From assembly GCA_001599935.1 (NCBI GenBank), contig BCIJ01000018.1, positions 93,590-157,589 of the forward strand: 64,000 bases of DNA. The letters are read 5' to 3'. The DNA is from Holtermannia corniformis. Taxonomy: Eukaryota > Basidiomycota > Tremellomycetes > Holtermanniales. The notes under the pieces are model-generated. The model saw nothing but the letters and a program-made list of their open reading frames with translations, searched no databases and had not been told where the DNA came from. Position 1 is the stretch's first letter; the number at the start of each line of letters is the position of its first letter. Shown in pieces: positions 55,601-64,000 of the stretch. Both the position numbers and the translations under genes were made by a program.

Positions 55601-57723
55601 ATCTTGCCAGCTCGGCCGAATCGAAAGAGTGCACCAACGTGCTCAAGGTTTGTCGTCGTGTGATCTCGAGGGTTGGTCTGATCAAGCGACAGCAATTAAA
55701 GTCGAGCCTGCCCGAGGTCGAAGACGAGGCCGTGCTCTCGTACATGTGTGCAGTCTCGGAGATTGTTCGCTGTGCACCCGAAGTGTTTGAGCGCGATGCC
55801 GTGCCAGAAGTGATCGACTGGGTCACTGGCGTTCTTGAAACCAAGTCGTCAACCGCTGGGGTGAGTCTTGTGCCGTGCAGTCTTCCGTACGGCTGACTCG
55901 TGACGATCACAGGAAGACTCCGAGGAGGTCTGGGTCGAGGAAGATCAGTTGACGCTGCTGGACCGTGCCAAGCTTCTTGCACTTCGGTTTTGCGCGAACC
56001 GCGCGCACGCGTTCCGCCGGACCGATGACGCACTCGATCTCATGGCGCCCACGATCAAGTATCTGGTCCGAACGCTGTTTCAAGATGGCGAGGTGGTGGA
56101 GGAGACGACGGGCGAGAGGTGGGTTCTTTTTCGTTCCAGAGCTAGATCATGTTGCTGATGACATACAGCGGTCGTGCACGCTGCCATCTTCGACTTCGCG
56201 CCGGGCTGCTCTTGCTCAAGCTGTCACCTGTTCGCAAGTACGAGCCGATTCTAGCTGCTTCCTTTCACCAGTTGGCATACCTGGTTCAGGTACGTCATCT
56301 ATCTGTGCAACGTCAAATCAGCACTGATGCATCGCAGGACCCGTTACCCGAAGTGCGCCACACGTTTCTCAAGAAGCTGTACAAGGCGATGCCAAAGGGC
56401 GGCTTACCGCCTCGCTGGAACATTGTACCGATCTTGACGGCGCACGATCCAGACGCTGAGAACATGCACCTGGTACGTGGTAAGGGGTAGAGGAGATGCG
56501 CAATGGCTGATGCATCCCCACCTAGGCTCGACAGATTGTCGCTTCGGTGTCCAGACTGGTACCTCGTGGTACGTAGGCTCTTGACGAGGTATTGCTTGGC
56601 TGATGAGCAATGCAGACAAGCGGGTCGCACAGCTCGATATGCAGTTTGCTCGGCTGTTGCTATTGCTTGCGCATCACGCAGACTTTAGCAAGGAGCCGGA
56701 GGACTTGAAGGGATTGGCAAAGTGAGTCGATCATTTTGTACGCGGCCGGAGCTGAGCGAGCAGGTACCTCGAGTTCTACCTCGACCTGCTCGGCAACAGC
56801 GAGAACATTGGCTTGCTGTACACTGTCGCGGGTCAAGTCAAGAATGCCCGCGACGCGTCAGATGCGTTCCCGAACGAGGTGAGCTCTTCGCGTGCCGGCT
56901 CGTAGAAATCACTGAGACCCGCAGAACCTGTACTTTATGAGTGAGCTTGCGCAGATTGTCATCAAAGCGCGGGCCGAGGTACACAATTGGACGCTCAACA
57001 TTTACCCGGGCAAGCTGCATCTTCCAAAGGATGTCTTCAGAGCACACGCTAGCGCAGAGGCGGCGCATGCGGTACGTATGAGAGGATCCCATGGTGTATC
57101 ATGCGCTCATACGACAACCAGATCTTGTCAACGACTTATCTGCCGGAGGAGACGGTCAGCCACTTTGGGGCTCTTGGGCGCAAGGCCGTGAAAGACCCGG
57201 GTCAACCGGTTTGTGAAGTGATGTTGGATCGCATAGGCTGACATTTCGCAGCGGCCAAAGCCGAGTCGCGCACTCAAGCCCAAGAAGGCGACCAAGGCGG
57301 CCGAGGGCAGGGTTAAAAAGTGAGTGGTGCATGCTCTTGCTAACGCGCAGATCAACGGCTCACATCGCAGGCCACGGACAAAAGCAAAGCCGAAGAAGAA
57401 GCAAGCCGAGAGCGAGGATGAGGATGAGAGCAGTAGCAGCGAGGAAGAGAGTGAAGAGGAAGAGGAAGAGGAAGAAGAAGAGGAGCAAGACGAGATTGTG
57501 GTAGCGCCGCGGAAACGACCCACGCCTTCGGACGTCGAGGACGAGGACGAGGGGCGACCGGGGAGGGGAGCCAAGCGACAAGCCAAGGTGCGTCAGAGCC
57601 CTAGAGTCGAGAAACGCGCTGATTGTCCTCGTCCAGGCCAAGCTCAGCACCGCCACAAAGTCGCGTCCCCGTCCCAAGAAGCCGGCGGCTGACGACGAGA
57701 GCTCCGAGCTGACGGAGGATTGA
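52618..57723 (+). CDS. PDS5: Sister-chromatid cohesion protein PDS5
   Basis: PDS5 is a HEAT-repeat protein that binds the cohesin ring and controls its loading, maintenance and release by Wapl/Eco1. The N-terminus (GLQKLEFKEKLIQSGKQSGG) is characteristic. Spliced exons give RGVKAYAACCLADLLKLFAP, DAPYTADELR-DIFQFF, YYREYCYLLESLATIKSVAL, DVPRGDKLIVDYFEGFCKIV and TDMSKNLTRHLGEILMALID. HEAT-type helices follow for about 900 residues (for example MVDNVIHSDILPLAAKAEDE, LKTIIKAKAEFLKRIDGSNP, AKFAARYLASSAESKECTNV, MAPTIKYLVRTLFQDGEVVE, DPLPEVRHTFLKKLYKAMPK). The end is basic/acidic disordered: KKQAESEDEDESSSSEEESE and PRPKKPAADDESSELTED. About 20 introns of 40-55 nt. The frame looks intact; a few splice sites in 52740-52920 and 53490-53660 are approximate. 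Confidence 0.92.
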
Positions 57724-58355
57724 ACGAGGGCAGTGTTGGCATCGAGGATTGTATGATAGTTGCACTTTGGGCATTGCGAGCGGCGTCATGTAGCATCTTC
57801 GCAAATAACCTGACGGCCAACAACAAGCTGTGCCGTGCCTAAGCTGGCGCTCGACTTGATCGCGTCTGAGCACCACCGTCGTCGACAATATTGCTATCGA
57901 GACGCAAAAGCAGACGTTGGGAGGGAGACAAGGCCGCAGAGACGCACAAGGTAAGCAATGACTGCAACCAACCGTCGCTTTCCTTGCGGCAACGGCATTT
58001 GCCCGAGTGCGATGGCGTTCACCCACAAGAAGACTGCGGGCGGCTGCGGCGAGCAAAACATGCAAGGCGTGTGCTGATCACTGTCCCAGCAGCACGACGA
58101 GACGACAGAGTACCAACACATGCAGATTCCTCCCTGGTAAGAATAGACGATCTCCGGTATTACGACGCCCGAGCAACACTGCCGGCTACGAACCGCCTTT
58201 GCCAGTGACGACAACCGCGGCGTTTTCTCCCAGACTATACCCCTTGCTGCTTCTGTACTACGTATAGTGCAGTGCCAAGACGCAACGCAGACCTTGCTCA
58301 ACCTTGCGTGACTCGAGTTGGCCCCCTTTGCACGGACGCTTGCACTGCCTGCACG
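57724..58355. other. Intergenic between PDS5 and tetraspanin genes
   Basis: A 135-codon minus-strand frame (57894-58301) is Cys- and Trp-rich but has no motif, and it contains intron-like sequence. I leave it as unproven. The stretch probably holds the tetraspanin promoter and 5' leader. Confidence 0.4.
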
Positions 58356-60029
58356 ATGAACCGCGCGTCCTCATCCGACACTTTGGCGCTCAACGCCCAC
58401 CTTTCGCCTGGATCGGACCAATCCCATTCTGGACGAACAATGTCCTCAGACGGCGGCACAGCTCGCTACCGCAGCAATGCAGCACCTACATCGCCATCCG
58501 CTTCCCTCCTTCCCCCCCAAGTACCCTTTGCTAGCACCCCCTCGTCAAGCCGCTCTTCCCTCGATGGCATCGAGCGTCCAGGTATCGGCACGAGACCAGC
58601 CAGTCTCAGCATCAACTATGTCCCCACCAAGTTTACAAAGCTCCATGAACCGGGAGCGCGCCTGCATCGCCCGGCGAAACGGGGCGGTGGTCGAGGAGCG
58701 TTCAGTGATGATGCGAACAGGATGGGAAGGACAGGAGAGGATGATGACGATGCTCCCGAAGAGCTCACCTTTCAGCTTGGGCCTGGCGGGCTCAAGAGCA
58801 AGAACAAAAAGGGTCATTCCAAGCTGAGGTGGACCCGGTTCAAGTGGGCTTTGTTTGTCGCCAACTTGGTTGTGAGTCATTGCCAACGCTTGAGCTAGGC
58901 TCGCTTAGACTGTCGCAGCTCTTCATCTACAGCATGGTTGGCCTCATCGCCGCTATTCTCGTATGGCTCGACATCTTTGAACGCTCCGACGTCATCCGCA
59001 CAGGCAACCGGACCGAGCTCATTAGTACGTCTGTGCCGACTAGGGTGACCCAACTGACGCTGCAGTCTCCACTATCGGTGCTGCCGTCTGCTTGTTTACT
59101 TCGATCATTGGCTGGGCAGGCATCATCCTCAACAATCGCGCTTTCCTTGCCGTATACACGCTCCTGCTCTGGATCTGCTTCGCGTTGATCGTCACGCCCG
59201 GATACATGACGTACAAGCAGCGGACCTTCAACCTCGAAGGCAAGATAAACAAGCAGTGGAGTCGTGATCTTGGCACGAGCGGACGATTGCGCATCCAAAA
59301 TCAGGCGAGTCTGCGTTGAAAGTGAGCTGGATCGCGCTCACTCGTGCAGCTCCATTGCTGCGGCTACTTTTCCCCCTTTGTCGAGGCGACTGTCTCCAAC
59401 CTGTGCTATGCCCGTTCCCACTTGCCCGGCTGCAAGTCGCGCTACCTACACTACGAGCGCAACGTGCTCAAGGACTGGTACACGGCGTCTTTTGTACTTG
59501 TACCGGTCCAGCTCGCCATCATCATCACGGCATTGCTGTCGAGCAACCACGTCACGTATCGCTTCGGCAAGGGCCTGACGCCAAAGCGCTACCGACTCGA
59601 TCTCGGCAGTATGGCCGTCATCATGGACGAGTATGCGAGGTCAGTACCGTGTTGAGTACAATAAACAATCACTGACGCCTCAGCCAAATCGCCGCGCAGT
59701 TTGGCCCAGGCGTCGCCAACGAGGCGATCAAGCGCTCATCGTCCAACCTCAGCCTTGAAAACCTCCCGTACAGCCAGCCCGGTGGAGGGATGCGTCGGGG
59801 TTCCACAAACAGCACGCTTGGCGCCGGTGGTGCAGGGGTGTTCCGCACCAGTGCCCTCAACCCAGACGGTGGCCGCGGCACAGTCTACAATGCCGACTAC
59901 GAGCCGAGCGAGGGTTCAAGCGGCGGTCAGTACGGTCGAACATTGGACAGTCGGCGCGAAAGCCTCCAGGGAGAGTACGATGAGCACGGATACAGCCAGC
60001 CGCCGCATCAGAGCGGCTGGACGCGCTAG
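58356..60029 (+). CDS. Tetraspanin, basidiomycete Tsp2-like
   Basis: Tetraspanins organise membrane microdomains; fungal Pls1/Tsp members act in infection structures and polarity. A long Ser/Pro-rich cytoplasmic N-terminus (MNRASSSDTLALNAHLSPGS...) precedes four membrane segments: WTRFKWALFVANLV-LFIYSM, AAVCLFTSIIGWAGIILNNR, AVYTLLLWICFALIVTPGY and ASFVLVPVQLAIIITALLS. The large extracellular loop carries the diagnostic CCG (LHCCGYFSPFVEATVSNLCY), a further C in SHLPGCKSRYL and several Trp/Tyr residues. The C-terminal tail (SQIAAQFGPGVANEAIKRSS...) is Gly/Ser/Tyr-rich. Introns at about 58874, 59025, 59303 and 59640 keep phase. It converges on PWP1 with 58 bp between. Confidence 0.85.
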
Positions 60030-60087
60030 CGCCAGCACGCATTGCCACAAGAATAATGTAGCACAATGCCATGACGTCTCGCCTGCT

Positions 60088-61949
60088 CTACTCTGCATCA
60101 CTCTCTTCCTCGTCGTCTGCGACGCCGACGAGGCCAGCACCCTTCTTGGGCTCGGCGAGCTCGCGCCCAGCCTTGCGCAGGCGTTGACCGAACGCACTGC
60201 GTGCGCCAGCGTTCGACGCCACGTCCCACACTTGCACCTTGGCTTTTGAACCACCAGCGGCAAGAGTGAGCGGCGCGTCAGGCGACCACCGTACGGTAAA
60301 GATCTTGCCCTGTGCAGATGTCAGCTATGTTCCACGCGTACCGCTCAACGTACAATCCCGAGATCCCGCCCAGTGACAAGACTGATCTCTCGCTTGCCGC
60401 CGACCGTCTCATCCTCATTCACGTTCCAGATCTTGACTTGCTTGTCCATACCGCCCGTGGCGATGCAGCCGCGGATGTGAGGGTTGATGTCGAGGGCTGA
60501 AGCGGCGCCATCGTGGGCCGAGAGGGTGTACTTTGGCTGTGCTGGCGCAGCCGACTTGTTCGACGGCAGTGTTCGGGCGTCGTATGCGAGGATGAGACCG
60601 TTCTCGAGCGATACCTGAGCGAGTGTCAACGAGGACAGACATGGGGTGCGAGAGACTCACAAAAAACGACGAAGCCTCCCAAGGGTCCCATCGTACGCAT
60701 TCGACATCACTTCCTACAACGGCACTGACGCCCTCTTCGACTGCACGCGAATCCCAGACCTTGACGGTCCGGTCCCAGCCGCCACTGAGAACGACCGTCG
60801 ACATCTCCCCGTTACTCCTCTTGTTCCACTCGACCGCCTGGACCTTTTCTCCGCTATGCACCTTATCCCAGCTCCGCACGGCGCTCTGCGGGCTCTCACG
60901 CGTCAAGTCCCAAAGCTTGATAGTCGTGTCGGCTGAGCACGAGAGTAGCAGATTCCGGTGGTGGTGCGACCACGAGAGGTCCAGTACGGCTTGGACGTGG
61001 TGCTCTGCACTGGCAGTCGGCTCCATGATCCGCTTCTTCTTCTTGCCGGTACCCTTTGGTTTGAGCTCGGGTTTCTCCAGGCTCGGGCTCGGACCAAGCA
61101 TGGCATCGGGGTAAAGACCGTCAAGAAGGTCGGCGTCCCAGATTTCAATGGTTGGGTCAAAGGTTCCGACGGCAATGTAGTTGCCTGTGCGGCCCTGAGC
61201 GGCATCTGACTGTGGGCCGCACGGGAAGTCGAGCCATTCAACACAGAGGGGGAAAGAGGGCAGCATAAGGTCGTGGTGTACGTAGAGGTTCTCGTTGGCC
61301 TCGTCGTAGACGTGAAAGTCGAGCGATGAGAGGTCCTCGGTCGTCCGAGCGGTCAAGAGCACCGAGTCGGTCGGCAGGATCTCGAGTTCGGCCCGCTCAT
61401 CTTCATCTTCCTCCTTTAGAGTGATATAAGGGTCCTCGTCGTTGTCTCGGTAGAAGCTCAAGCCCTTGATGTTGGAGAATGCGCCCATAGCTGACAAGGT
61501 TAGTCGATGGTCGTGCCACTCAACGCGCTGTGCTCACCGGTCCCCTTCGAACTCTCCTCGTCATAGTCGTCTAAGTTGTACGCTGACAGATCGTTGGGGT
61601 CTTGCGGCTTGGCAGGTCCGTCGTCCACGTCCATCTTGGCGTCCCCATCCTCATCACTCTCTGAGCCACTACCGCTCCCCGAGCCCGAGTCCTCGCTGCG
61701 CATCGGTATCAGCCTTCATACCACTAGTAAAACCACAGCAGCTCACTCTACCCAGTCCTCCTCGTCATCCTCTTGATCACCCTTGGCAGTCAACGCCTCC
61801 ATCTCCTCCCTCAACTTCTCCAACACGCCCTCACCGCCCATCTTGCCGACCCGCTCGAGTTCCGACTCATTGAGCTCGTATTTTTTCGGGTGTTGCGCCG
61901 CGCGTCCCCTCGGGACCCATAGCAGGGATGAGATGAGTGTCCCAGACAT
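60088..61949 (-). CDS. PWP1: Periodic tryptophan protein PWP1 (WD40, ribosome biogenesis)
   Basis: Pwp1 is a nucleolar WD40 protein needed for 25S/28S rRNA processing and large-subunit assembly. The start MSGTLISSLLWVPRGRAAQH, then PKKYELNESELERVGKM, is the family N-terminus. An acidic exon follows (SGSGSGSGSESDEDGDAKMD...NDLSAYNLDDYDEES), then FSNIKGLSFYRDNDEDPYIT and EDERAELEILPTDSVLLTAR. WD40 repeats end in YIAVGTFDPTIEIWD, LLSCSADTTIKLWD, VLSGGWDRTVKVWD, CIATGGMDKQVKIWN and LAAGGSKAKVQVWD. The tail is acidic (GLVGVADDEEESDAE). Introns at about 60310, 60620, 61495 and 61705. A retrotransposon ends 56 nt upstream of the start codon, so its promoter may be altered. Confidence 0.92.
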
Positions 61950-62005
61950 GCTACGAGATGCTGGTGCTTGGTATCGGTGCGTGTATACTGCAGTATAGAC
62001 TAGCG

Positions 62006-62095
62006 GGCTTGGGCTTGCGTGCTCGCCTGGGACGCCGAGTCAGCTAGAGTTTGGGCGCGGTTCGAGAGAACACGGGTCACGTGCCGGCGATGGCC
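62006..62095. repeat. 90-bp direct repeat, distal copy (putative B2)
   Basis: Identical over 90 bp to 62462-62551, starting GGCTTGGGCTTGCGTGCTCG and ending GTGCCGGCGATGGCC. The spacer between copies is 366 bp. In Ngaro-type elements the 3' end is ordered B1-A2-B2; this copy would be B2, the element terminus. Confidence 0.9.
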
Positions 62096-62437
62096 GGGCG
62101 GGAGGGCACGGACGAAGACGGAGAAGCTAAGCGTCCATACATACACACGAGTACAAACAACAAGGGTATGGCGCTGTTGCGAGTGCTTGCTGTGCGGGAA
62201 TACACACGGGAAGGACTGTACAGTTGAGGAAGGGCTACACAGGCGCGCGTCTAAGGCGCGCGGGAGAGTCTGAGAGGGAGGGAAGGTGGGTGCTGCGCAG
62301 CTTCTAGCTTCTTGCTTCTTGCGAGACTGTCGTTCTTGCTTCTGCCGTGGCTGTCGAAGACAGGGCTGGGGAGAGGGGACACGTCAGCCTTGAGTCGGCG
62401 ATTCGCGGCGTCTTGCTCGCACTAACCCCAAGCACGC

Positions 62438-63817
62438 TTAACACTGCACGTGTCCATCTCCGGCTTGGGCTTGCGTGCTCGCCTGGGACGCCGAGTCAGC
62501 TAGAGTTTGGGCGCGGTTCGAGAGAACACGGGTCACGTGCCGGCGATGGCCCCCAGCGTGCGAGGACCAAGGGCGAAGCCCGTGTCGCCGGCGGGCCCAG
62601 AAAGAGACGCGCACCTTTGTCTGAGTTGCAGCGAGCAAGTCCGCGTGATTGCGAACGTAGTCGTAGACGGCGTCCGACGTCCAGCGACCCAAGAGCTTGA
62701 CCGATTCTGGCGATAGACCTTGTCGCAAGTACTCGTTTGCTCCTCCGATGCGGAAGCTGTGACCGAAGATCGGGTCTGACTGCGCTTGGGCGAGTGCGTC
62801 GTTGACGGTGGACATGAGCACACGCCGAGACAGTGGCACTACTGTTCCAAGTACTCGGTGAGCGAAGAGGTGGTGATCGGGTCCAAGCTGATTTTGGCGG
62901 ATATGGAAACGCAGTGCGTGAGAAGGGTCGAGTAAGCCGTCGCGGTCTGCCAGAGCTACATCGGCGCCCGCGAGCTTGGTGGTCTTCGTCCAAGGCAGGT
63001 GGAAAGCGTACGCGCGATTGGTCGCTGTCCGGCGCAGCGATCGCACGGTTGGGTGGCGCTGCGGGGAGAAAGGGTTTGTGTCGTTTGGCACGAGCTCGCC
63101 AAGACGAGCACATCCCCAGAAGGCAGCTAGCACGCAGGCCCATACAGCCGCATGGGTGCCGTCCCGGGATGGGTGCAGGAAGGCGCGAATGAGACTCAGC
63201 TGCTGAGTCGTGACAGGCGGACGCTTCGGTTTCTTGACGGGACCGACTGCCTTGGCGCCTTGGACTGCGAGGCGGACACGCGGCGTGTCAGCGAGCCACG
63301 GCATGCCGTGCACAGCGTGCCACTTCTTGACTGCGGCAACGTAGTGACTGATTGTGTCGCCGGACAGTTGTCCCGAGAGGTGGAGGACGAAGCCTAAGAC
63401 CATGAGCTCCTCGGCCGGCCAGATCCGGAGAGGGTCAACGCGCAGGCTGGCGGCGTACTGCAGGAAACGTGTGAGACCGGAGCCGATGCTTGCGCGGGTT
63501 GACTTGGGCATGCCGGCTTGGAGAAGAGCGCGCATTTGGTCATGGTTGATGAGGTGAGGAGGGAAGCGAGAAGGATCTTGAGCGAAGCGAGGGACGTATT
63601 TGAAGAGGCGCTCGTGGGCGGGTGTGGCATCCCGCACTTGGAGTCGTTGAACCTGGGGCCCGATGACAAACGTCGGGGACGGAGGTCGATAAGGGGATGC
63701 ACGGGCAGAGGCCTTGGACCGTGGGACATCGACCGCTCTAGGCGATGTCGCACGAGACTTCCGGCGCACACCTCCCACCAACCGCCGCGGTTCTCCCCGT
63801 TGGCTCGAATCACTCAT
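62438..63817 (-). CDS. Tyrosine recombinase of a YR retrotransposon
   Basis: Tyrosine recombinases cut and rejoin DNA through a covalent 3'-phosphotyrosine; in DIRS/Ngaro elements they integrate a circular cDNA. From MSDSSQRGEPRRL (ATG 63815-63817) the product is 460 residues with no intron. A core-binding domain (about residues 85-200: HDQMRALLQAGMPKSTRASI, ISHYVAAVKKWHAVHGMPWL) precedes the catalytic domain: R238 in CARLGELV, K278 in LPWTKTTK, H353-x-x-R356 in GHSFRIGGANEYL, W379 in LLGRWTSDAVYDY and the Tyr at 385 or 387. All catalytic residues are present, so it may be active. The start overlaps the upstream RNase H stop by ATGAGTGA. An in-frame ATG at 63907 exists but would overlap RNase H far more. 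The C-terminus is encoded partly by the 90-bp repeat. Confidence 0.85.
   Translation of the reverse strand: MSDSSQRGEPRRLVGGVRRKSRATSPRAVDVPRSKASARASPYRPPSPTFVIGPQVQRLQVRDATPAHERLFKYVPRFAQDPSRFPPHLINHDQMRALLQAGMPKSTRASIGSGLTRFLQYAASLRVDPLRIWPAEELMVLGFVLHLSGQLSGDTISHYVAAVKKWHAVHGMPWLADTPRVRLAVQGAKAVGPVKKPKRPPVTTQQLSLIRAFLHPSRDGTHAAVWACVLAAFWGCARLGELVPNDTNPFSPQRHPTVRSLRRTATNRAYAFHLPWTKTTKLAGADVALADRDGLLDPSHALRFHIRQNQLGPDHHLFAHRVLGTVVPLSRRVLMSTVNDALAQAQSDPIFGHSFRIGGANEYLRQGLSPESVKLLGRWTSDAVYDYVRNHADLLAATQTKVRVSFWARRRHGLRPWSSHAGGHRRHVTRVLSNRAQTLADSASQASTQAQAGDGHVQC
62462..62551. repeat. 90-bp direct repeat, proximal copy (putative B1)
   Basis: Identical to 62006-62095. This copy lies inside the last codons of the tyrosine recombinase gene (encoding HVTRVLSNRAQTLADSASQA), so the repeat doubles as coding sequence. 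Confidence 0.9.
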
Positions 63818-64000
63818 CCTGCGGGAGCAGGACGAGGGATAGAGCGGTTGGGAGCGGCACGCTAGGAAGACGGTCCGATTTGGTGCGGAGGCCGCGCGAA
63901 GCTGCATCCGCCGGGTTGGCTGCGGATTGGATGTACGAGACGTCGAGGGTGCAGTCGGCGGCGAGCAGGACTTCGAGTGACCGAAGGATACAGGCGTTTG
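63810..64000 (-). CDS. RNase H end of a retrotransposon polyprotein (partial)
   Basis: Only the last 62 or so codons are in the window. They read CILRSLEVLLAADCTLDVSY, then IQSAANPADAASRGL, then a Pro/Leu-rich end with TGA at 63810-63812. The I.S..NPADA.SRG motif is the usual C-terminal end of retroelement RNase H domains, which degrade the RNA of the RNA/DNA hybrid. Reverse transcriptase should lie beyond base 64000. No methyltransferase domain lies between RNase H and the recombinase, unlike DIRS1 and PAT elements. Confidence 0.75.
   Translation of the reverse strand, partial: NACILRSLEVLLAADCTLDVSYIQSAANPADAASRGLRTKSDRLPSVPLPTALSLVLLPQDE

Larger units (their letters stand above)
62006..64000 (-). 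mobile_element. 3' part of a Ngaro-like tyrosine-recombinase retrotransposon
   Basis: Gene order on the minus strand is RNase H, then tyrosine recombinase, then repeat copy 1, a 366-bp spacer and repeat copy 2. Lack of a methyltransferase domain and the split direct repeats fit the Ngaro group of YR retrotransposons (family knowledge). The 5' half is outside the window. The recombinase frame is intact and the two repeat copies are identical, which suggests a recent insertion. Confidence 0.72.

Noticed and set aside
57894..58301. 135-codon minus-strand reading frame
   Set aside because: Cys/Trp-rich, no known motif, contains intron-like sequence and lies in the tetraspanin promoter region. 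Frame length alone is weak evidence in GC-rich DNA.
62006..64000. Crypton-type DNA transposon
   Set aside because: A tyrosine recombinase alone would fit, but the RNase H ending just upstream and the split direct repeats point to a YR retrotransposon.
1..64000. tRNA, rRNA, CRISPR, plasmid or phage features
   Set aside because: No cloverleaf with T-loop signature, no repeat-spacer array and no prokaryotic gene arrangement was seen on either strand.

Overview
The window is eukaryotic and fungal. Genes are split by many short introns, mostly 40-60 nt, with GT(GAG/CAG/ACG) donors, CTGAC- or TACTAAC-like branch sites and CAG/TAG acceptors. Genes lie densely on both strands in GC-rich DNA. The content (Tsp2-like tetraspanin, DCP1, RXT3, PDS5, UNC50, Nup57, COX19, glycogen synthase) fits a basidiomycete; I cannot name the species. 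Single-frame ORFs mislead here, so I re-read exon joins by eye. Most gene spans below run from start codon to stop codon across introns.

Layout. 1-9.3 kb: the 3'-truncated end of a large disordered protein gene, a WW-domain protein, exosome subunit RRP42 and a UBC8-type E2 enzyme. 9.3-18.4 kb: an island that looks visibly less GC-rich. It has 2 kb of degenerate repeats, then a TET/JBP-like 2-oxoglutarate dioxygenase, an alpha-kinase with an N-terminal zinc-binding region (minus strand) and a DDE integrase. I consider this the most unusual part of the window: a candidate composite mobile element or cargo island with no tested boundaries. 18.4-22.6 kb: an unrecognised five-exon gene and an unrecognised gene whose broken paralogue lies at 42.3-43.6 kb.

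23.5-61.9 kb is ordinary core genome: glycogen synthase, mitochondrial ribosomal protein mL54, B-type cyclin, two small membrane proteins, COX19, Nup57, a mitochondrial protein, a NUDIX hydrolase, DCP1, a WD40 protein resembling a TFIIIC subunit, a single-pass Ser/Thr-rich membrane protein, an SDR-like protein, RXT3, UNC50, a C3HC zinc-finger (NIPA/Rsm1-like) protein, PDS5, a tetraspanin and PWP1. Many neighbours are divergent over short shared promoters or convergent with almost no spacer; one convergent pair shares its stop-codon bases.

62.0-64.0 kb is the 3' end of a tyrosine-recombinase retrotransposon on the minus strand. It shows the end of an RNase H domain, an overlapping complete tyrosine recombinase, and an exact 90-bp direct repeat that flanks a 366-bp spacer. 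This arrangement matches the split direct repeats of Ngaro-type elements. The element ends only 56 nt upstream of the PWP1 start codon.

I saw no rRNA, tRNA, CRISPR or bacterial operon signals. Calls rest on motif recognition and splice-consistent reading frames; no database search was possible.
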